The notes beneath the pieces are model-generated. The model saw nothing but the letters and a program-made list of their open reading frames with translations. It was not told the DNA's origin and ran no database searches. Position numbers and translations under genes: made by a program. A stretch of 64,000 nt of DNA from Magicicada septendecula (lineage: Eukaryota > Arthropoda > Insecta > Hemiptera > Cicadidae), in the NCBI GenBank assembly GCA_034769895.1, contig CM068372.1:379161910-379225909 (forward strand), read 5' to 3'. Of this stretch, positions 20,421-32,430 are shown in pieces. Each line of letters starts with the position of its first letter. Position 1 is the stretch's first letter.

Positions 20421-21010
20421 AAGAATATAATTACCAAATTCCAAAAATCCGTAAGTACAACTTACACCAAATAATCGAACAATTGTGAATGATGAAACAA
20501 GAATTTTGATAAGAATATAACTACAAAATTCAAAAATCCGTAAGTACAACTTACACCAAATATTCGAACAATTGTGAATGATACAAAAAGAATTTTGATA
20601 AAGAGAATAATTACAAAATTCAAAAATCAGTAAGCACAACTTACACCAAATATCTGAAAGAATATTGTGAACAAAATAAGAATTTTGATAAGAATAAAAT
20701 TACAAAATTCAAAAATCTGTAAGTACAACTTACAACAAAACATTTGAAAGATTATTGTGAATAAATAAAAAGAATTTTGAACATAATAAGCTTCAAAATT
20801 CAAAAGCAATAGTAGGTACAAGCTACACAAATATTCAAAGACTCTTATGCAAGTAAAAAGAATTTGGATGCAGATAATAATTGTCCAAATTCAAAATAAT
20901 TAGTAAGTACCACTTACTCAAACATTCAAAGACTATTATGAATGCAAAAAGAATTTTGAGGAATAATAATTTCAAAGTTCAAAACAATAATAAGTACAAC
21001 TTATACCAAA
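20405..21010 (+). repeat. tandem hairpin array, seven units of about 90 bp, element A
   Basis: Units begin around GAATTTTGATAAG and each carries one hairpin, at 20451-20465, 20540-20554, 20630-20644, 20719-20733, 20812-20826, 20903-20917 and 20990-21004. The base form is GTAAGTACAACTTAC. Unit 7 changes the outer G-C pair to A-T (ATAAGT...ACTTAT). Unit 5 changes one A-T pair to G-C (GTAGG...GCTAC). Non-coding. Element B has a matching array at the same location after pol. Role unknown; RNA export, packaging or stability are possibilities. Confidence 0.9.
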
Positions 21011-21670
21011 ATATTTGAAAAACAACTATGAACAAGAAAGAATGTAGTTGAATAAAAATGTCTAAAATTAAGAAACATTAAACTCACATCGTTACTCATA
21101 CCAATGATGAGAAATAACTCTGAAATATGAAAAAAGATTTTGTAAGAAAGAGATACAAAATTCCAAGGGAGAAAGGAAACCAGAATGTCATATGACTTAA
21201 TCGAACAAATTAACCAAACTCACAAAGAAAATAATTTAATAAAAATGGAACAATGAAGAAGGACCAGCTCACTAAAGACCAAATAGTGAGACCAAAAAAC
21301 AAAAAACCTGATACTAATAATGATAATGCTGTTACAACAACCACTGTTATAGTGAAAGTGATAAAGAATTAATTCATGTTATACCATGAGCAATAAAAGT
21401 AACTCAATGGATACCAGATGGTAGAAAAAGTAAATATAAATACTACTTACTATGTAAACATGATGAAATGTATATGATACCACATACCTAAACCACCTAA
21501 TATGGAATAAGCTTTAAGAGAGAAGAAGAGTCAAGTGTATAAAAGTGTTAATTAATATAACGTATTATGAAGTGAAGAATCTAAAGATGTTTATTTTAGT
21601 AAAAAATGACTACTTTTACTGTTTATTTATTTTTATGACTGGATGTAGAAAATGCCATCAGTCTTATGTG
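21011..21670 (+). other. element A 3' non-coding region
   Basis: A-rich, no open frame of note and no envelope-like domain. Confidence 0.7.
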
Positions 21671-21784
21671 TTGAGCAGAGATGATAATACCTCTGGACTC
21701 AATTGAAGTATTGGACAGCAGGGATTGAAGCCAAAAGTGCCACTCTGAACTGTTCCAATTAATTTGTTAGGGAATGTTAGGGAG
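21671..21784 (+). promoter_or_regulatory. conserved non-coding block before the 3' LTR, element A
   Basis: TTGAGCAGAGATGAT, GAAGTATTGGACAGCAG and a following CTCTGAACTG segment are shared with element B (37300-37419, - strand), although flanking non-coding sequence has diverged. No frame is preserved. It may be a cis-acting RNA element or a remnant of a former gene. Confidence 0.6.
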
Positions 21785-22035
21785 TAAACATACTGGTGAG
21801 GAAGCACCAAATAAGAAGGAATATAAAATGATAATGTTATACACAAGATTGAAGATCACTTATCAATGAAAAAAGAAACTAATGAAGGAGATACACATCA
21901 GCTGAGAGGAAGCAATGGTGGAAAAAGAAGGTATATACAGTGAAAACATGTAATCACGGAGAAAATGTAAATACAAAAGAATTAGTAGTAATTATTTCAT
22001 CCATACAGAGTATGATCTGAACTAATCACTTTTAC

Positions 22036-22042
22036 AGGAGAG
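22036..22042 (+). promoter_or_regulatory. polypurine tract, element A (short)
   Basis: AGGAGAG, separated from the 3' LTR start by CATA. Element B has GGAGAAGGG followed by CATTC before its LTR, so the purines-then-CAT arrangement is conserved. Short for a PPT. Confidence 0.55.
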
Positions 22043-22046
22043 CATA

Positions 22047-25000
22047 TGTAACATAACAAAATTATCACACTAAACATTTGAATTAATGTTACATGAATAA
22101 AAGAGAAAGTTCCATAGTGAGTGAGAGGAATAAATTGTTTAAGGATTACACTAGAAACTGTATAATTAAGTCTATAAAATGTTAATAAAAATGGAAGATA
22201 ATAAAGAAAACCATTAATTAAAATAACCTACTATGAAAAAACCAGTTAAACCAGCAGTATACCCAGTAGATTGGGGAAGCAGTACAAAAAGGGAAGGACC
22301 ATAAAAAAGGAAATAATCTGTCATGAAACCATTTTAATAAGGAAACTACTAATGTGATATTTGAAGAAGGGACGAAACATATCAAGATTCCAACAAAGAG
22401 ACCAGAAACAGGAAGAGATATGCCAAAACAAAATGTTAATCATATAATAAATACCATGAGACAAAATTGAAACCGATATAGGTAAACCCCAAACAAGTTA
22501 CAAGATACAATGCTATAAAAACAAATTGTATATTAGTTGTAAGTGTAACATGTCAAAAAATATGTCAAAAGAGACTACCATAGAGTAGAACTCACTAAAA
22601 AGACTACCAGAGTGTAGAATACAATAAAGTGAAGTGAGATAACAAAATTAAGGAACTACAGAGTGTACAGTGAGAAACATAGTTAAAAAATCTATAAAAA
22701 AAATCTTCAATGATGTTTAAGTATTATAAAAAGACTACCATGAGTGTAGAATAATAATAATAAAACCATTGAAATGAAAGACGGTCTAAGGACTGACAAC
22801 ATTACTGGTAATAAGAGTTTTAAATTAGATATAAGAAGGACTATTACATATAAAATGTTTTCTTTAATTATAACTAAATAAATGGTGAGGACAAAAATAC
22901 CAAAGGACAGTTCATAACTGAAGGTATGCCTAATATTAAGATGTTTATGATTTATTATTAATTAAATAATATTTTAGATGTAAGGTGTAAATAGATACAC
23001 GAGGTTTTTTTTTATCACAGTTAAAGTGTTTTCATAAGAATAATACATACACAAGACAGTTAGTGACTGACAGTGTTACTAGTAATAGGAGGTTTTTATG
23101 TTTTCTAATTAAATTATGTCTAGGATAAGCTATGTTGTTATCATTTGATGATACAGGAAAAAATAATAGGAATAAGATGTTTTTGTTAAAATTAGGTGAT
23201 ATATGGAAAATAGTTGATAATAAGATGTTTTTGTTAAAATTAGGCATAAGATGTTCATGTTATGGTTCAATGATGTTATTAGTATAAAGAAAGTTTAGTA
23301 GATACAAGATATTCTATTGTAATTAAAATCATGTCATTTAATTTTCCATTGTGTAAGTCAGAGAGGCAAGTAGGGCATAAAAATGTAATAGTTTTATTCA
23401 AATCAGTAAACCATGTATAATGTACAAACAGACCCACCAAGACACTATGTTTGTAAACACAGAATGGCCTATAAACCAAAAAAAAAACTATCTATCAAAG
23501 AATTAATCTATGTAATAGGAATAGAATTCAATACATACAATACAGAAATTGAAAATATAATTAATACAGATACAGTTAATAGCAAATAGAATGACAAAAG
23601 AAAGAAAACTAACTTCTTTTGGAAACAGTCAAAAATAGGCTTATGATAGTAATCAAATCAGACTAAACAGCAAATTAATCAATATTGAAATGTTTTAATA
23701 ACCAAATTATTAACAACAAAGTAATTACGGAGTTATTAGGTGTATTCCATGGAAATATTATACCGAAAAAACAAATAAAAACCTTTAAAACACTGAATTT
23801 GTACAAAATATGGGGCATACAATTATTATGCAAAAGTGTAATTTTTGGGCTTAAATGAGTTTGAAACAAACCCAGCTATATATCAAAAGATGTAAAATTA
23901 AATAATCAATATTACTGAATAGTTAGATTCATGTAAAATTAAGAAATATTTGAAATACAGTAAAAAATAAGAAAACTTGTTATGTATAGTTAGATAGTGA
24001 AACAAGTCTTAGACAGATATTTTATAATTAAACAATATGAAGAGGAAAAAGACATACCACAAATCGCCTTAAAACGACGACGTTGCGTCGTTTAGTCTAT
24101 TGTTAATCGCAAAGCTGAACAGTTGAAAAATGTATTAGTGGAGTTTCGAAACCCAAATAATTTATATTAGAACCAAGTGTGGTTATGTGGCGTGTAACGG
24201 AGATGAACTAACAAGTGAAATAACATTATTTATCTATGTCTAACACTTCACAAGTTTCCAAAAACACAGAATAACACCATAAAAACGCAACACCAGAAAT
24301 CGACAGCCATTTTTGAACAATTTTTGGAACGAATTGACACAAAACCAACACGCATATTTGAACACTACACTACACAAGAGATCCATCCAGAATTCGACAT
24401 CGCAGACGACGAGGGGACATTCAACACGATATTTTGGACCAACACCACTTTGCAGAAAAAGGGAACATCATTTTATTTCTGTGGGAGAAGATCTTCAATT
24501 ACAACGGCGTCATAGCAGTTAAAACGAGCAGACGGCGGCCATTGCTGAATTTCTATAAAGACGACCGGCCAGTGCTGCCTGGAGCAGAGTGACGTCATTT
24601 CTTCGACTTGGTTCGAAATTTAAATAATTTCTTTCTAATTGACAATTGTAATAATAATTCTGTTCTATTTCAGATATTAACATTTAGTTTAAGAATACCT
24701 GTTAAATGTATCTTGTTCCTTGCCCTCTGACCATTTCGACTCGTTAAAAGAACCATAAATTTAAACTTGTAAAAAATATATTTGTTAATCTTTCTCACTG
24801 CCGACTGTGGCGAATATTAGCCAGTGCCTGGGACATGCGCAGTTTGACTGGCGCACAATTTTGAATGAATAAACGCAAATCAGTATTCAGTTACCAGCAT
24901 TGTTTTTATTTCTACCATTAATGTTATTATTATTTTTTATTAAGAAAAAACATAATTCACATTGAGAGAATAGATATAGGAGGAAATTACAAACTCAATT

Positions 25001-25442
25001 AATTAATTAATTATTAATTAATTAAATTAAATCATTCAGACAAATTCGATACAAGCACAAGAAAAAATATTTGCAAAATTTTTAAAGTTTGATGTATTTA
25101 TTATTTATCAATCAAACACACCTAGTTATAACATTTTCTTATCATCAATATCTTTATATTTTGTTTATTATTACACTTGAAATTATATTACAATTTGACT
25201 AGCCCAATTAGTGGGGCTAAAGGAAGAGCACAATACCTTTGTTAGCACCAAAGATACACACACAATATCTTTCTACACAATTCCAGTATTTAATTAAATA
25301 TAAATTTTTATTTTCATATTTGTAATATTTTCATTATATTACAAATTGGCGTTTCCAACGTGGAGCTTATTAAAACGTTCATCAAATATCATTTCAATTA
25401 TTATTCTTATTTTTATATTTGTAATATTTTCATTATATTACA
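22047..25442 (+). repeat. element A 3' LTR (3396 bp)
   Basis: Same length as the 5' LTR with five substitutions (22512, 22714, 23092, 24170, 25152). It carries the same internal sites: inverted repeat 24072-24093, CRE-like site 24590-24597, AATAAA 24868-24873, and PBS-like echoes at 25188-25217 and 25339-25368. Ends at TTACA before the ACTT target duplication. Confidence 0.95.
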
Positions 25443-25803
25443 ACTTTAACGAAAGGCCAGGCCAGTCGTCGCATCCAAGCGGCTGAAATGAGATTTCTCA
25501 GGCACGTGGCAAGGTATAATCTCCACGATCATAGAAGAAACACAGATATACGGCAGGAGCTGAATATTATGAGTATACTCAACAGGATCGCCCAGTATCG
25601 GCTGAATTGGTTGGAACATCTTTGCCGAATGGATGACTGCCGCATCTCCGAAGAACTATGGAACTATAAGCCGAGGGAACGGAGAGGTGTGGCACGTCCG
25701 AGGAAGCGCTGGAGTGACCAGCTGTAATATTTGCCTATTTGAGACCGGAACAAACCATTCTTGGTTTAAACCTTGAGGTTGATGATGATGATGATGATGA
25801 AAC
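25443..25803 (+). pseudogene. LINE ORF2 C-terminus, right half
   Basis: Continues the fragment 10590-10979. The frame to 25725 encodes RIQAAEMRFLRHVARY, then NTDIRQELNIMS, RLNWLEHLCRMDDCRI and a GVARPRKRWSDQL end with a stop. A short 3' UTR (GGTTTAAACCTTGAGGTTG) leads into a (GAT)n tail at 25779-25800. The conserved end of this LINE family, it is 92% or more like 30650-30975 by eye. Confidence 0.85.
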
Positions 25804-26085
25804 AGACAGGAAAAAAAGATTCTCATAAAAGGAAATACAAATAGAAAGGAAGAAAAGGAGACAGTGAGAGTGTGAGGGGTTGGTCAGGTTGGAGATGTCA
25901 ATCAGTTGACATACACCTTGATTAATGGAATACAACCAACGAATGTTTGTACAATAAACACTGATGTTTGGTCGTCAGTGAATTGGCTTTGCTTTGTTAA
26001 TCCATTTCCAGTTTTACTGTTTGCGACTTGTGCCTCTTCAGCCAACTATCAAACTACGTACAATTATCCTAAGTGACTCTATATT
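25804..26085 (+). repeat. repeat X, right half (split copy)
   Basis: Begins with the target duplication AGACAGGAAA and then follows repeat X 9594-9880 with moderate divergence. Confidence 0.85.
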
Positions 26086-27236
26086 TATGTAAATAAATTC
26101 ACAAATAAACACGTACACACACGAGCGCACATATATTGCTACGTTAGTTTTTCTGCGTCTGTGTTCGTGTGTTGAAAGTATCTCTAACATATTTACGCGC
26201 CGCACCTAATCTGTGACATTTGAGCTTATTTCAGTTACGTCTAAACATTACGTTACGTATAAAGATTAATTTTTACTTCCATGTTCCGTAAGGAAATGTA
26301 AGTATGGTTATCGCGAAAAAAATCGTGTTCGAGATAAGGGCTGATTCTGATTGTACTACCCTAAAAACATGAAGAAAAGTCATTTTCTGAAAAGTGTCTG
26401 TGTGTAGAATTTTTCTATGCCGAACGATAACTCAATTTTTTCTATGCCGCAAATTCAAACAGAATCAAATAATTTTTTGCATATGTACCCGAGTGGTAGA
26501 GGACTCAAGGCCTATTGATTTTGGTAAAGAATGGTTAAGGGGGAGGGGTAGTTTACCTGCATTGTTTTGTGTTTTAACAAGAGTAAAATACTTAATTTTA
26601 ATAAACAAGTGCCCCGAATCGGTTGAGGAGGAGGGATGATTATCTGCGCAGTTCAATTTCTTTATAAGAATAAAGTAACAAATTTTTATAGATAAAGTGA
26701 CTAAAAAATAACATTATATTAAACGACTACCCCATAATAACAAAAGTATCTAAAAATAGTGAAAATAGTTTGAGGGTGGGGGATATTTTTATGGAAATTA
26801 TCGAACCGAATGAGTTTAAATATAAATCTAAGACATGGAAGTCATGTATGGTTCTTCATACCAATATTTTAGAAAGGAGATTGTATTGTAAAATTAAATA
26901 ATTAAGATGTATTTGTAAAGATTAAAATTATCTTTTACTTGAAACCAAAAGTAAACGTAATATATTTATTTGATGAAAGTAATTTATTAATATTAACCAC
27001 TTTTTGTAAGTGCGCTTGTCTTGTAAGAAAGTAGGATGCAATATCAACATATTAATAACTTATGTTTATAAAATACAAATATCGTTTTAATTCATAATTA
27101 AATTAAAAGTAGTCTACTTTCAGTGATTGACAGGCATTAAGAAATAACTGAAAATAATAAATGTTTAATTTGGTAATAAATATTTTTAAAAGCTTTAAAT
27201 GCTTAACGTTCTCAATTAAATTCCTATATTGTTACG
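26086..27236. other. no recognised feature
   Basis: AT-rich. A frame at 26394-26639 has no domain. Nothing repeated elsewhere in the window that I can see. Confidence 0.5.
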
Positions 27237-27700
27237 ATGGTCACACCAATCGACGTGTGGTTCAATGGATACAGAATAACTGACACCAATGTTGGTAATT
27301 ACAAACATTAATTAGAAACAAACAGCAATTACAAACTAAAACGAAAACAGTCTTATACAATAACTCAAGTTAAATTTGTCCATCACACAGCAATAAACGT
27401 CACCTTGTTGGTGTTTTGTATTAATTAACACAATGATAACTTTCCACTAGACGCCACAATAACTCCGAACAGCAATATAAAATCGCCAAGTGTAAATGAA
27501 CTGACCTGGTCACTGGATGTTTATATTTACACACCGCTGGGATTCGAGAATTATCTTCCATTATCCGGGCGGCGCGTCAAGAATATTTATGTAGTTACAA
27601 GCGCTAGAACAATCTGGAGACAGGTCCGACCTTCAACGAAACGCGCTGACCGACTAGTTGAGAAACGTGTGGAAAGGCAATTTCGAATTATCTATAATGT
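27237..27700. repeat. TGTTACG-terminus repeat
   Basis: Starts TGTTACGATGGTCACACC and reaches ACAGAATAACTGACACCAA, the terminus also seen at 56476 (+) and 57419 (-). The far end is not clear. Confidence 0.5.
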
Positions 27701-27943
27701 ACGTAATTGTCTTTTGTCTCAACAAACGTAGTAATATCAAATTTCATTCTCTGGATTCTATAAAAAAATGGTTATTTTGTGAAATAAAATGATAAACATT
27801 GTGTGTTTTGAAAAATTGTTATCTGGCCTAGTTTTTTTAGTGCTGTATTTTCTTGAATTACTTTAGTAACTGAATAACTTTTGCTAACCACAGTTCCATG
27901 GCGTTATCTATTATAAACATTAGTTTATAAACATAATTGTGGG

Positions 27944-28022
27944 GAAGTACAGTAGCTCAGTGACTAGGGCAGTTTAGCGCTCACTGACCTATTATAATGG
28001 CATTCACTAGTGAACCCAGAGA
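27944..28022 (+). repeat. possible tRNA-derived SINE remnant
   Basis: TAGCTCAGTGACTAGGGCA resembles a tRNA A box, and GTGAACCCAG may be a decayed B box. Spacing and folding are poor, so this is only a hint. Confidence 0.2.
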
Positions 28023-28289
28023 AGGCACTATTAAAACAAGCACATTTTAAAGCGATTGAAATAAGACATTGCTTGAAATGCCACGGATTATAAGAGTATC
28101 ACATTGATAGCGATAAAATACGCCAACAATGTGATACAAAAGAATTCGGGGGCTAGGTCAACCAACCATTGACGGAATGACAGAAGACAGCCTGGCAAAT
28201 TTATCGGAAGGTTACAAGTTAGCAGTGAGGAGACTTTCGTGATAACCCGTGGAGGAAATGGCTGGAATTAACAGAAAGGGAGCCTAAAC

Positions 28290-28909
28290 AAGAGCACAAG
28301 AAGAAGGAGAATAATACAAGGAAAAGGAAGAGGAAGGAGTAGAAAGAAAATAAAAATAATTACAAGAAGAAGGACAAAAAATTGAAGAATAAAAGAAGAA
28401 GAAGAAGAAGTAGAAGAAGAAAAAGAAAAAAGAAGACGAATTGAAAGAGAAGCGCGGGTAAGGAGAATAAACCAAAGAGTAAGAAGAATAAAAGAAGTTG
28501 AAGAAAAAGAAGAAAAATAAGCATTAGCATGAGAGTAAGGAGAATAAAATAACCATGTAGAAGAAGACGAATAAAATAAAAGAAGAAGAAGAAGAAGAAG
28601 AAGAAGAAGAACGGGAGGTAAGAAGAAACAAAGAAGAAGAAGAAGAAGAAGAAGAAGACGAAGACGAAGACGAAGACGAAGAAGAAGAAGAAGCACACAT
28701 GTTAGAGAAGAAGATGAAAAGGAGAGGAGGAGAAGAAGAAGAAGAAGCACACATGTTAGAGAAGAAGATGGAAAGGAGAGGAGGAGGAGGAGGAGGAGGA
28801 GGAGGAGGAGGAGGAGGAGGAGAAGAAGAAGAAGAAGAAGAAGAAGAAGAAGAAGAAGAAGAAGAAGAAGAAGAAGAAGAAGAAGAAGAAGAAGAAGAAG
28901 AAGACATTT
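28290..28909 (+). repeat. 600-bp purine-rich tract with (GAA)n, (GGA)n and (GAC)n blocks
   Basis: Almost purely A/G on the + strand, with (GAA)n at 28823-28903, (GGA)n at 28776-28821, GACGAA units near 28655 and a duplicated ACACATGTTAGAGAAGAAGATG segment (28694 and 28748). The long Leu/Ser-rich and Glu-rich frames here are translations of the repeat. Confidence 0.95.
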
Positions 28910-29285
28910 AAAACGATTTTAAGTCGTTCATTATTTGTGACAAGGAAGTTGGTTTTTGTTTTAACATACCTGTTCACGTACAGTACGTTTTGTTTATTTC
29001 ACTAAACATACACAGATAAAGTAAACACTGTTGCAGATTGTTTGCGCCCTCTTATGTAAATCTTATTTCAGTAAATCTGTTTGCTCTTTGTTAGTCCAAC
29101 TCTGCGTTTACCTTGGACACGTGTTTGCATATCGTTTGTGGTGGCTTTATTCTTGTCGTACCGGGATTTGAAATAATGATGGCTGTAGTACGATGGGCAG
29201 AAACATTCTAGGAGCGTGATCTACTATGTCGAAATATGACAAAACTATAGTATCAGTTGACTCAAAAAGGATTAATATAGATATT
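28910..29285. other. no recognised feature
   Basis: Unique-looking AT-rich sequence; no coding evidence. Confidence 0.5.
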
Positions 29286-29811
29286 GTTACGGCAATCTCC
29301 TTGATCTTCGTATGATTCAGTGGAAAACAAAATACAACACACAAATGAAATTACTTATAACCAGCTTTAATTATCACAATTAATAATTCGTAATCAACTC
29401 GTACAATAATTTCAGTTAGATTTGTCTACACGCAATAATAATGTCAAATAATAGAGTTACACACAATTATTAACACTTCACTTCACAAACACTCGATCCG
29501 CGCTAAGGAAAATCGCTACATAACTAAACTGACAAGCCGGCTGCTATGGCTTTTCATAGGTAGCTCACGCCTCCTAGAAATTTTCCATCCTCACTTCACG
29601 CCACTTAATGCGTATCTCAAGTGTTTTTCCTTTTTTTATATTTCACTACGCATTTCTGGACATATGTCCCATCTTCAGGTGTAATCCTTCAGTGAAGTTC
29701 GTCAGATAATTAAAACAAATTACTAATAATTTACAAACATGTCGTAAATAAATTCAAAATATATGAACACGGAACACGCGCGGTGTTGTTGGTGCGCACC
29801 ACGGTAACACT
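29286..29811. repeat. LTR-like repeat, TGTTACG...GGTAACA
   Basis: Begins TGTTACGG after ATAT and ends with ACGGTAACA, giving a short terminal inverted repeat and a length of about 525 bp. The interior is similar in style to 34461-34745 and 58335-58771. It also contains, on the - strand, CTGAAGA-T-stem-GAAA (29661-29687). A solo LTR is the likeliest reading. Confidence 0.45.
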
Positions 29812-29882
29812 ATAATCGACTGTTATGCTTACGTTGTTATTGACCGTTCACTACGGACCTCGTATTGTAATTTCATCGCTGT

Positions 29883-30060
29883 ATCGTATAGAGATTTGGA
29901 CTCTAGCTTATCTCTATTGCCACTAGACGGATAAAAGAGGTAAATTAAATTCTATTCATGTACGCGTAAGTGGTTTGGATACTGAAAGTACGAATTTAAA
30001 GACATCAGTTAATTCTGCATTTATTTTAATACTTATCATGTGAGAAAATCGTGATAAACT
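29883..30060. repeat. dispersed repeat shared with 32258-32425
   Basis: GACTCTAGCTTATCTCTAT... to GTGAGAAAATCGTG matches 32261-32425 at over 90% by eye. Non-coding. Directly followed by the repeat shared with 2575-2762. Confidence 0.85.
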
Positions 30061-30061
30061 T

Positions 30062-30238
30062 AATCGTATCTGAACGACATAAGGATCGTTGGATCCATGC
30101 TCGTGACAATATGAGCTCTTGGTGTAGCCCTGAGTGACCAAGACGGACAGTTTTGCTCCATATTAGATTTTGCGACTTTGACATTAATTCCTATCGGTAG
30201 ATGAAGCAAGTACTGTAGACGCAGATACAAGTAGTTTG
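30062..30238. repeat. dispersed repeat, partner of 2575-2762
   Basis: Shares AATATGAGCTCTTGG and AGATGAAGCAAGTACTGTAGACGC with the first copy. The left edge, on the - strand, is a TGTCACG-type terminus. Confidence 0.8.
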
Positions 30239-30454
30239 TCCAAAAAATATATACACATAAAATACTGGTAGTTAACAAAATGCCAGACGCCACTGATAGT
30301 TACAACAATGTTGATGGTGATTTTATTATTACAAAGTGATTAGTATTAGAACACGACTAACAAGTAACGTCTAATAAATTTTGTGAATTCAGTTTACCGG
30401 TGTTATCCTTCTAATGAGTTTATAAAAATAGCGATAAAATAAAAATCAGTAAGA

Positions 30455-30980
30455 CCTCCATTACAGTGTGTCTTATAATGCAAGCAACGACGTTGTGAAT
30501 AAGTTGTGTAAGTTCAAGTTTATGTGCGGGACTATTAGGCGAACTCTTAAGTCAGTAAGTAAAGGAACACGGCTAAAATTCTACAAGGTGATGGCTCTTA
30601 CCACACTTCTCTATGGGTCTGAGAATTGCACTTTAACGAAAGGCCAGGCCAATCGCATCCAAGCGGCTGAAATGCCATTTCTCAGGCACGTGGCAGGGTA
30701 TACTCTCCAATACACAGATATACGACAGGAACTGGACATTATGAGTAGCCTATACTGGACAGGATCGTCCGGTATCGGGTGAATTGGTGGGATCATCTTT
30801 CCCGAATGGATGACTGCCGGATCCCCAAACAACTATGGAACTACAAGATGAAGGGACGAAGAGGTGGGTGACGTCCGAGGAAGTGATGGAGTGACCAGCT
30901 CTAATCTTTGCATATTTGAGACCGGAACAAACCATCCTTGGTTTAATCCTTCAACATGATGATGATGATGATGATGACTT
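30455..30980 (+). pseudogene. LINE ORF2 C-terminal fragment, uninterrupted paralogue
   Basis: Encodes VSYNASNDVVNKL, FMCGTIRRTLKSVSKGTRLKFYKVMALTTLLYGSENCTL, then AAEMPFLRHVAGY and DIRQELDIMS before frameshifts. Nucleotide similarity to the split copy (10800-10979 and 25443-25803) continues to the (GAT)n tail at 30957-30976. This copy shows the empty target site of element A near 30640. Confidence 0.85.
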
Positions 30981-32257
30981 CATGTTTAGAGATTAACTTC
31001 CTTTAACAGTTGTTAAACTGTTCGCAATGTTGAGTTGTTTCAAGCCATTCTTAAATACATTTGAGACTTGTCCATGAGTCTATATAAAACACAGTAGATG
31101 CGCATACAACGTTATGTAGAAAAATAGTGAGAATTTATTATTTAAAATCTTAAAGAGAGAAAACTGAGGCAAGCACAGATAAAAGAAAAAGAAAAATTAT
31201 GAGAATTGCATTATGATGTAGAGGGATGTGAATCCTTAAAAAAATCCCATTAAAGTTCCATTTTCTGAATTGAATATTCATATTCTTCTCTCTTATCGGA
31301 GCGTTCAACACAGTACTACGGTACCGGCAGACAGCTGGCCATGAATTATTCACGATTGTGTATTATAATTACATCGCGCATTTTATCTCATAGTTATGTC
31401 TCACCGTTCCCTTATCAATTTAGTTTTTTAATGCATGTTTCGTCAAATAAATATTTATAAATTGTCACAATTGTTGAGCACACCAGGTTTTAAATATTTT
31501 ATTAAAATAAGCGAAACCTAGAGAAGAAAGTTTGTCTCCGCGTACAATCGTGGTGCGTGGTAAAGGCCCCTGTTACGCAGAAGACGGCCGATCTAACCCG
31601 GAGAAAATCGATAACATATTGTATCTGTGCAGACGGATACAATGAACTTAATTTTATCTCAAAACTTGATCTCGGTCGATCAAATTCATAAATAAGATTT
31701 TTTAAGAAATCGTTCTTTAAATTAATGTATGTGAAAATAGATACAACACTATATTAGCTTTCCCAATTATCTACACATTTATTCTATCACATTGACACTT
31801 TTTGAATTCCTTCTTCGTAAAAATGTGTTGGTCATATTCGTAGTCAATGGCAAACGAAGTCTTACACCCAGTATCGTATCTAGAATTTGGCTTATGGGGC
31901 CGGGGTTGTGTCGACTTCATATAAAAGAAAAAAACAAGTTAAGACTAACATTATTATACTTCAAGTGGTTTAAAAACTCGTTATAATACCCTAAAATTAG
32001 TCCCATTAAAGTAAATGGTAATAATACAATAAAAATACGCGTTATAATGAAACATTGTTGAAAGATATTCATAGACTGAATTAATTTTCCTATATTTCAT
32101 ATTTGAAACGTAAACCCTAATGTTGTGTAATAAACCTGTTTGTACATTTAAAAAAGAGCTACTACTATATTAGCGTACGCAGCTGAAAAAATAAAATAAA
32201 ACAGCCTAAAAATTTATCAACTTTTTGATCCTCTAAGGGGGGGGGGGCTCGGTCACA
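30981..32257. other. no recognised feature
   Basis: AT-rich, no coding evidence. A G9 run lies near 32240. Confidence 0.5.
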
Positions 32258-32430
32258 AGACTCTAGCTTATCTCTATCGCCGCTAGACGGTTAAAAGAGG
32301 TAAATGTTATTCTATTCATATACGCATAAGTGGCTTGGATACTGGAAGTACGAATTTAAAGACATCAGTTAAGTCTGCATTTATTTTAATACTTATCATG
32401 TGAGAAAATCGTGGCAAACTTAATAGTGTC
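32258..32430. repeat. dispersed repeat, partner of 29883-30060
   Basis: Same orientation as the first copy with about 10 substitutions; non-coding. Confidence 0.85.

Larger units (their letters stand above)
10980..25442 (+). mobile_element. element A: complete Ty3/gypsy-type LTR retrotransposon, 14,463 bp
   Basis: Two direct 3396-bp LTRs starting TGTAA and ending TTACA, a PBS-like site 3 nt after the 5' LTR, gag, PR-RT, RNase H-integrase, a purine tract near the 3' LTR, and a 4-bp target duplication. The domain order PR-RT-RH-INT places it in Ty3/gypsy (Metaviridae); I cannot assign a clade. No envelope frame lies between integrase and the 3' LTR. LTR identity of about 99.85% indicates a very recent insertion. 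Confidence 0.95.

Noticed and set aside
20405..21010. CRISPR-like array
   Set aside because: Unit length about 90 bp, diverged repeats, eukaryotic retrotransposon context and no cas genes; this is a tandem repeat of element A.
20380..22046. Possible envelope gene after pol in element A
   Set aside because: No open frame above about 100 codons, no signal peptide or membrane segment; the region is hairpin array plus conserved non-coding block.
28268..28977. Several Leu/Ser/Phe/Glu-rich open frames on both strands
   Set aside because: They are translations of the purine-rich simple repeats; no complexity and every frame is open.
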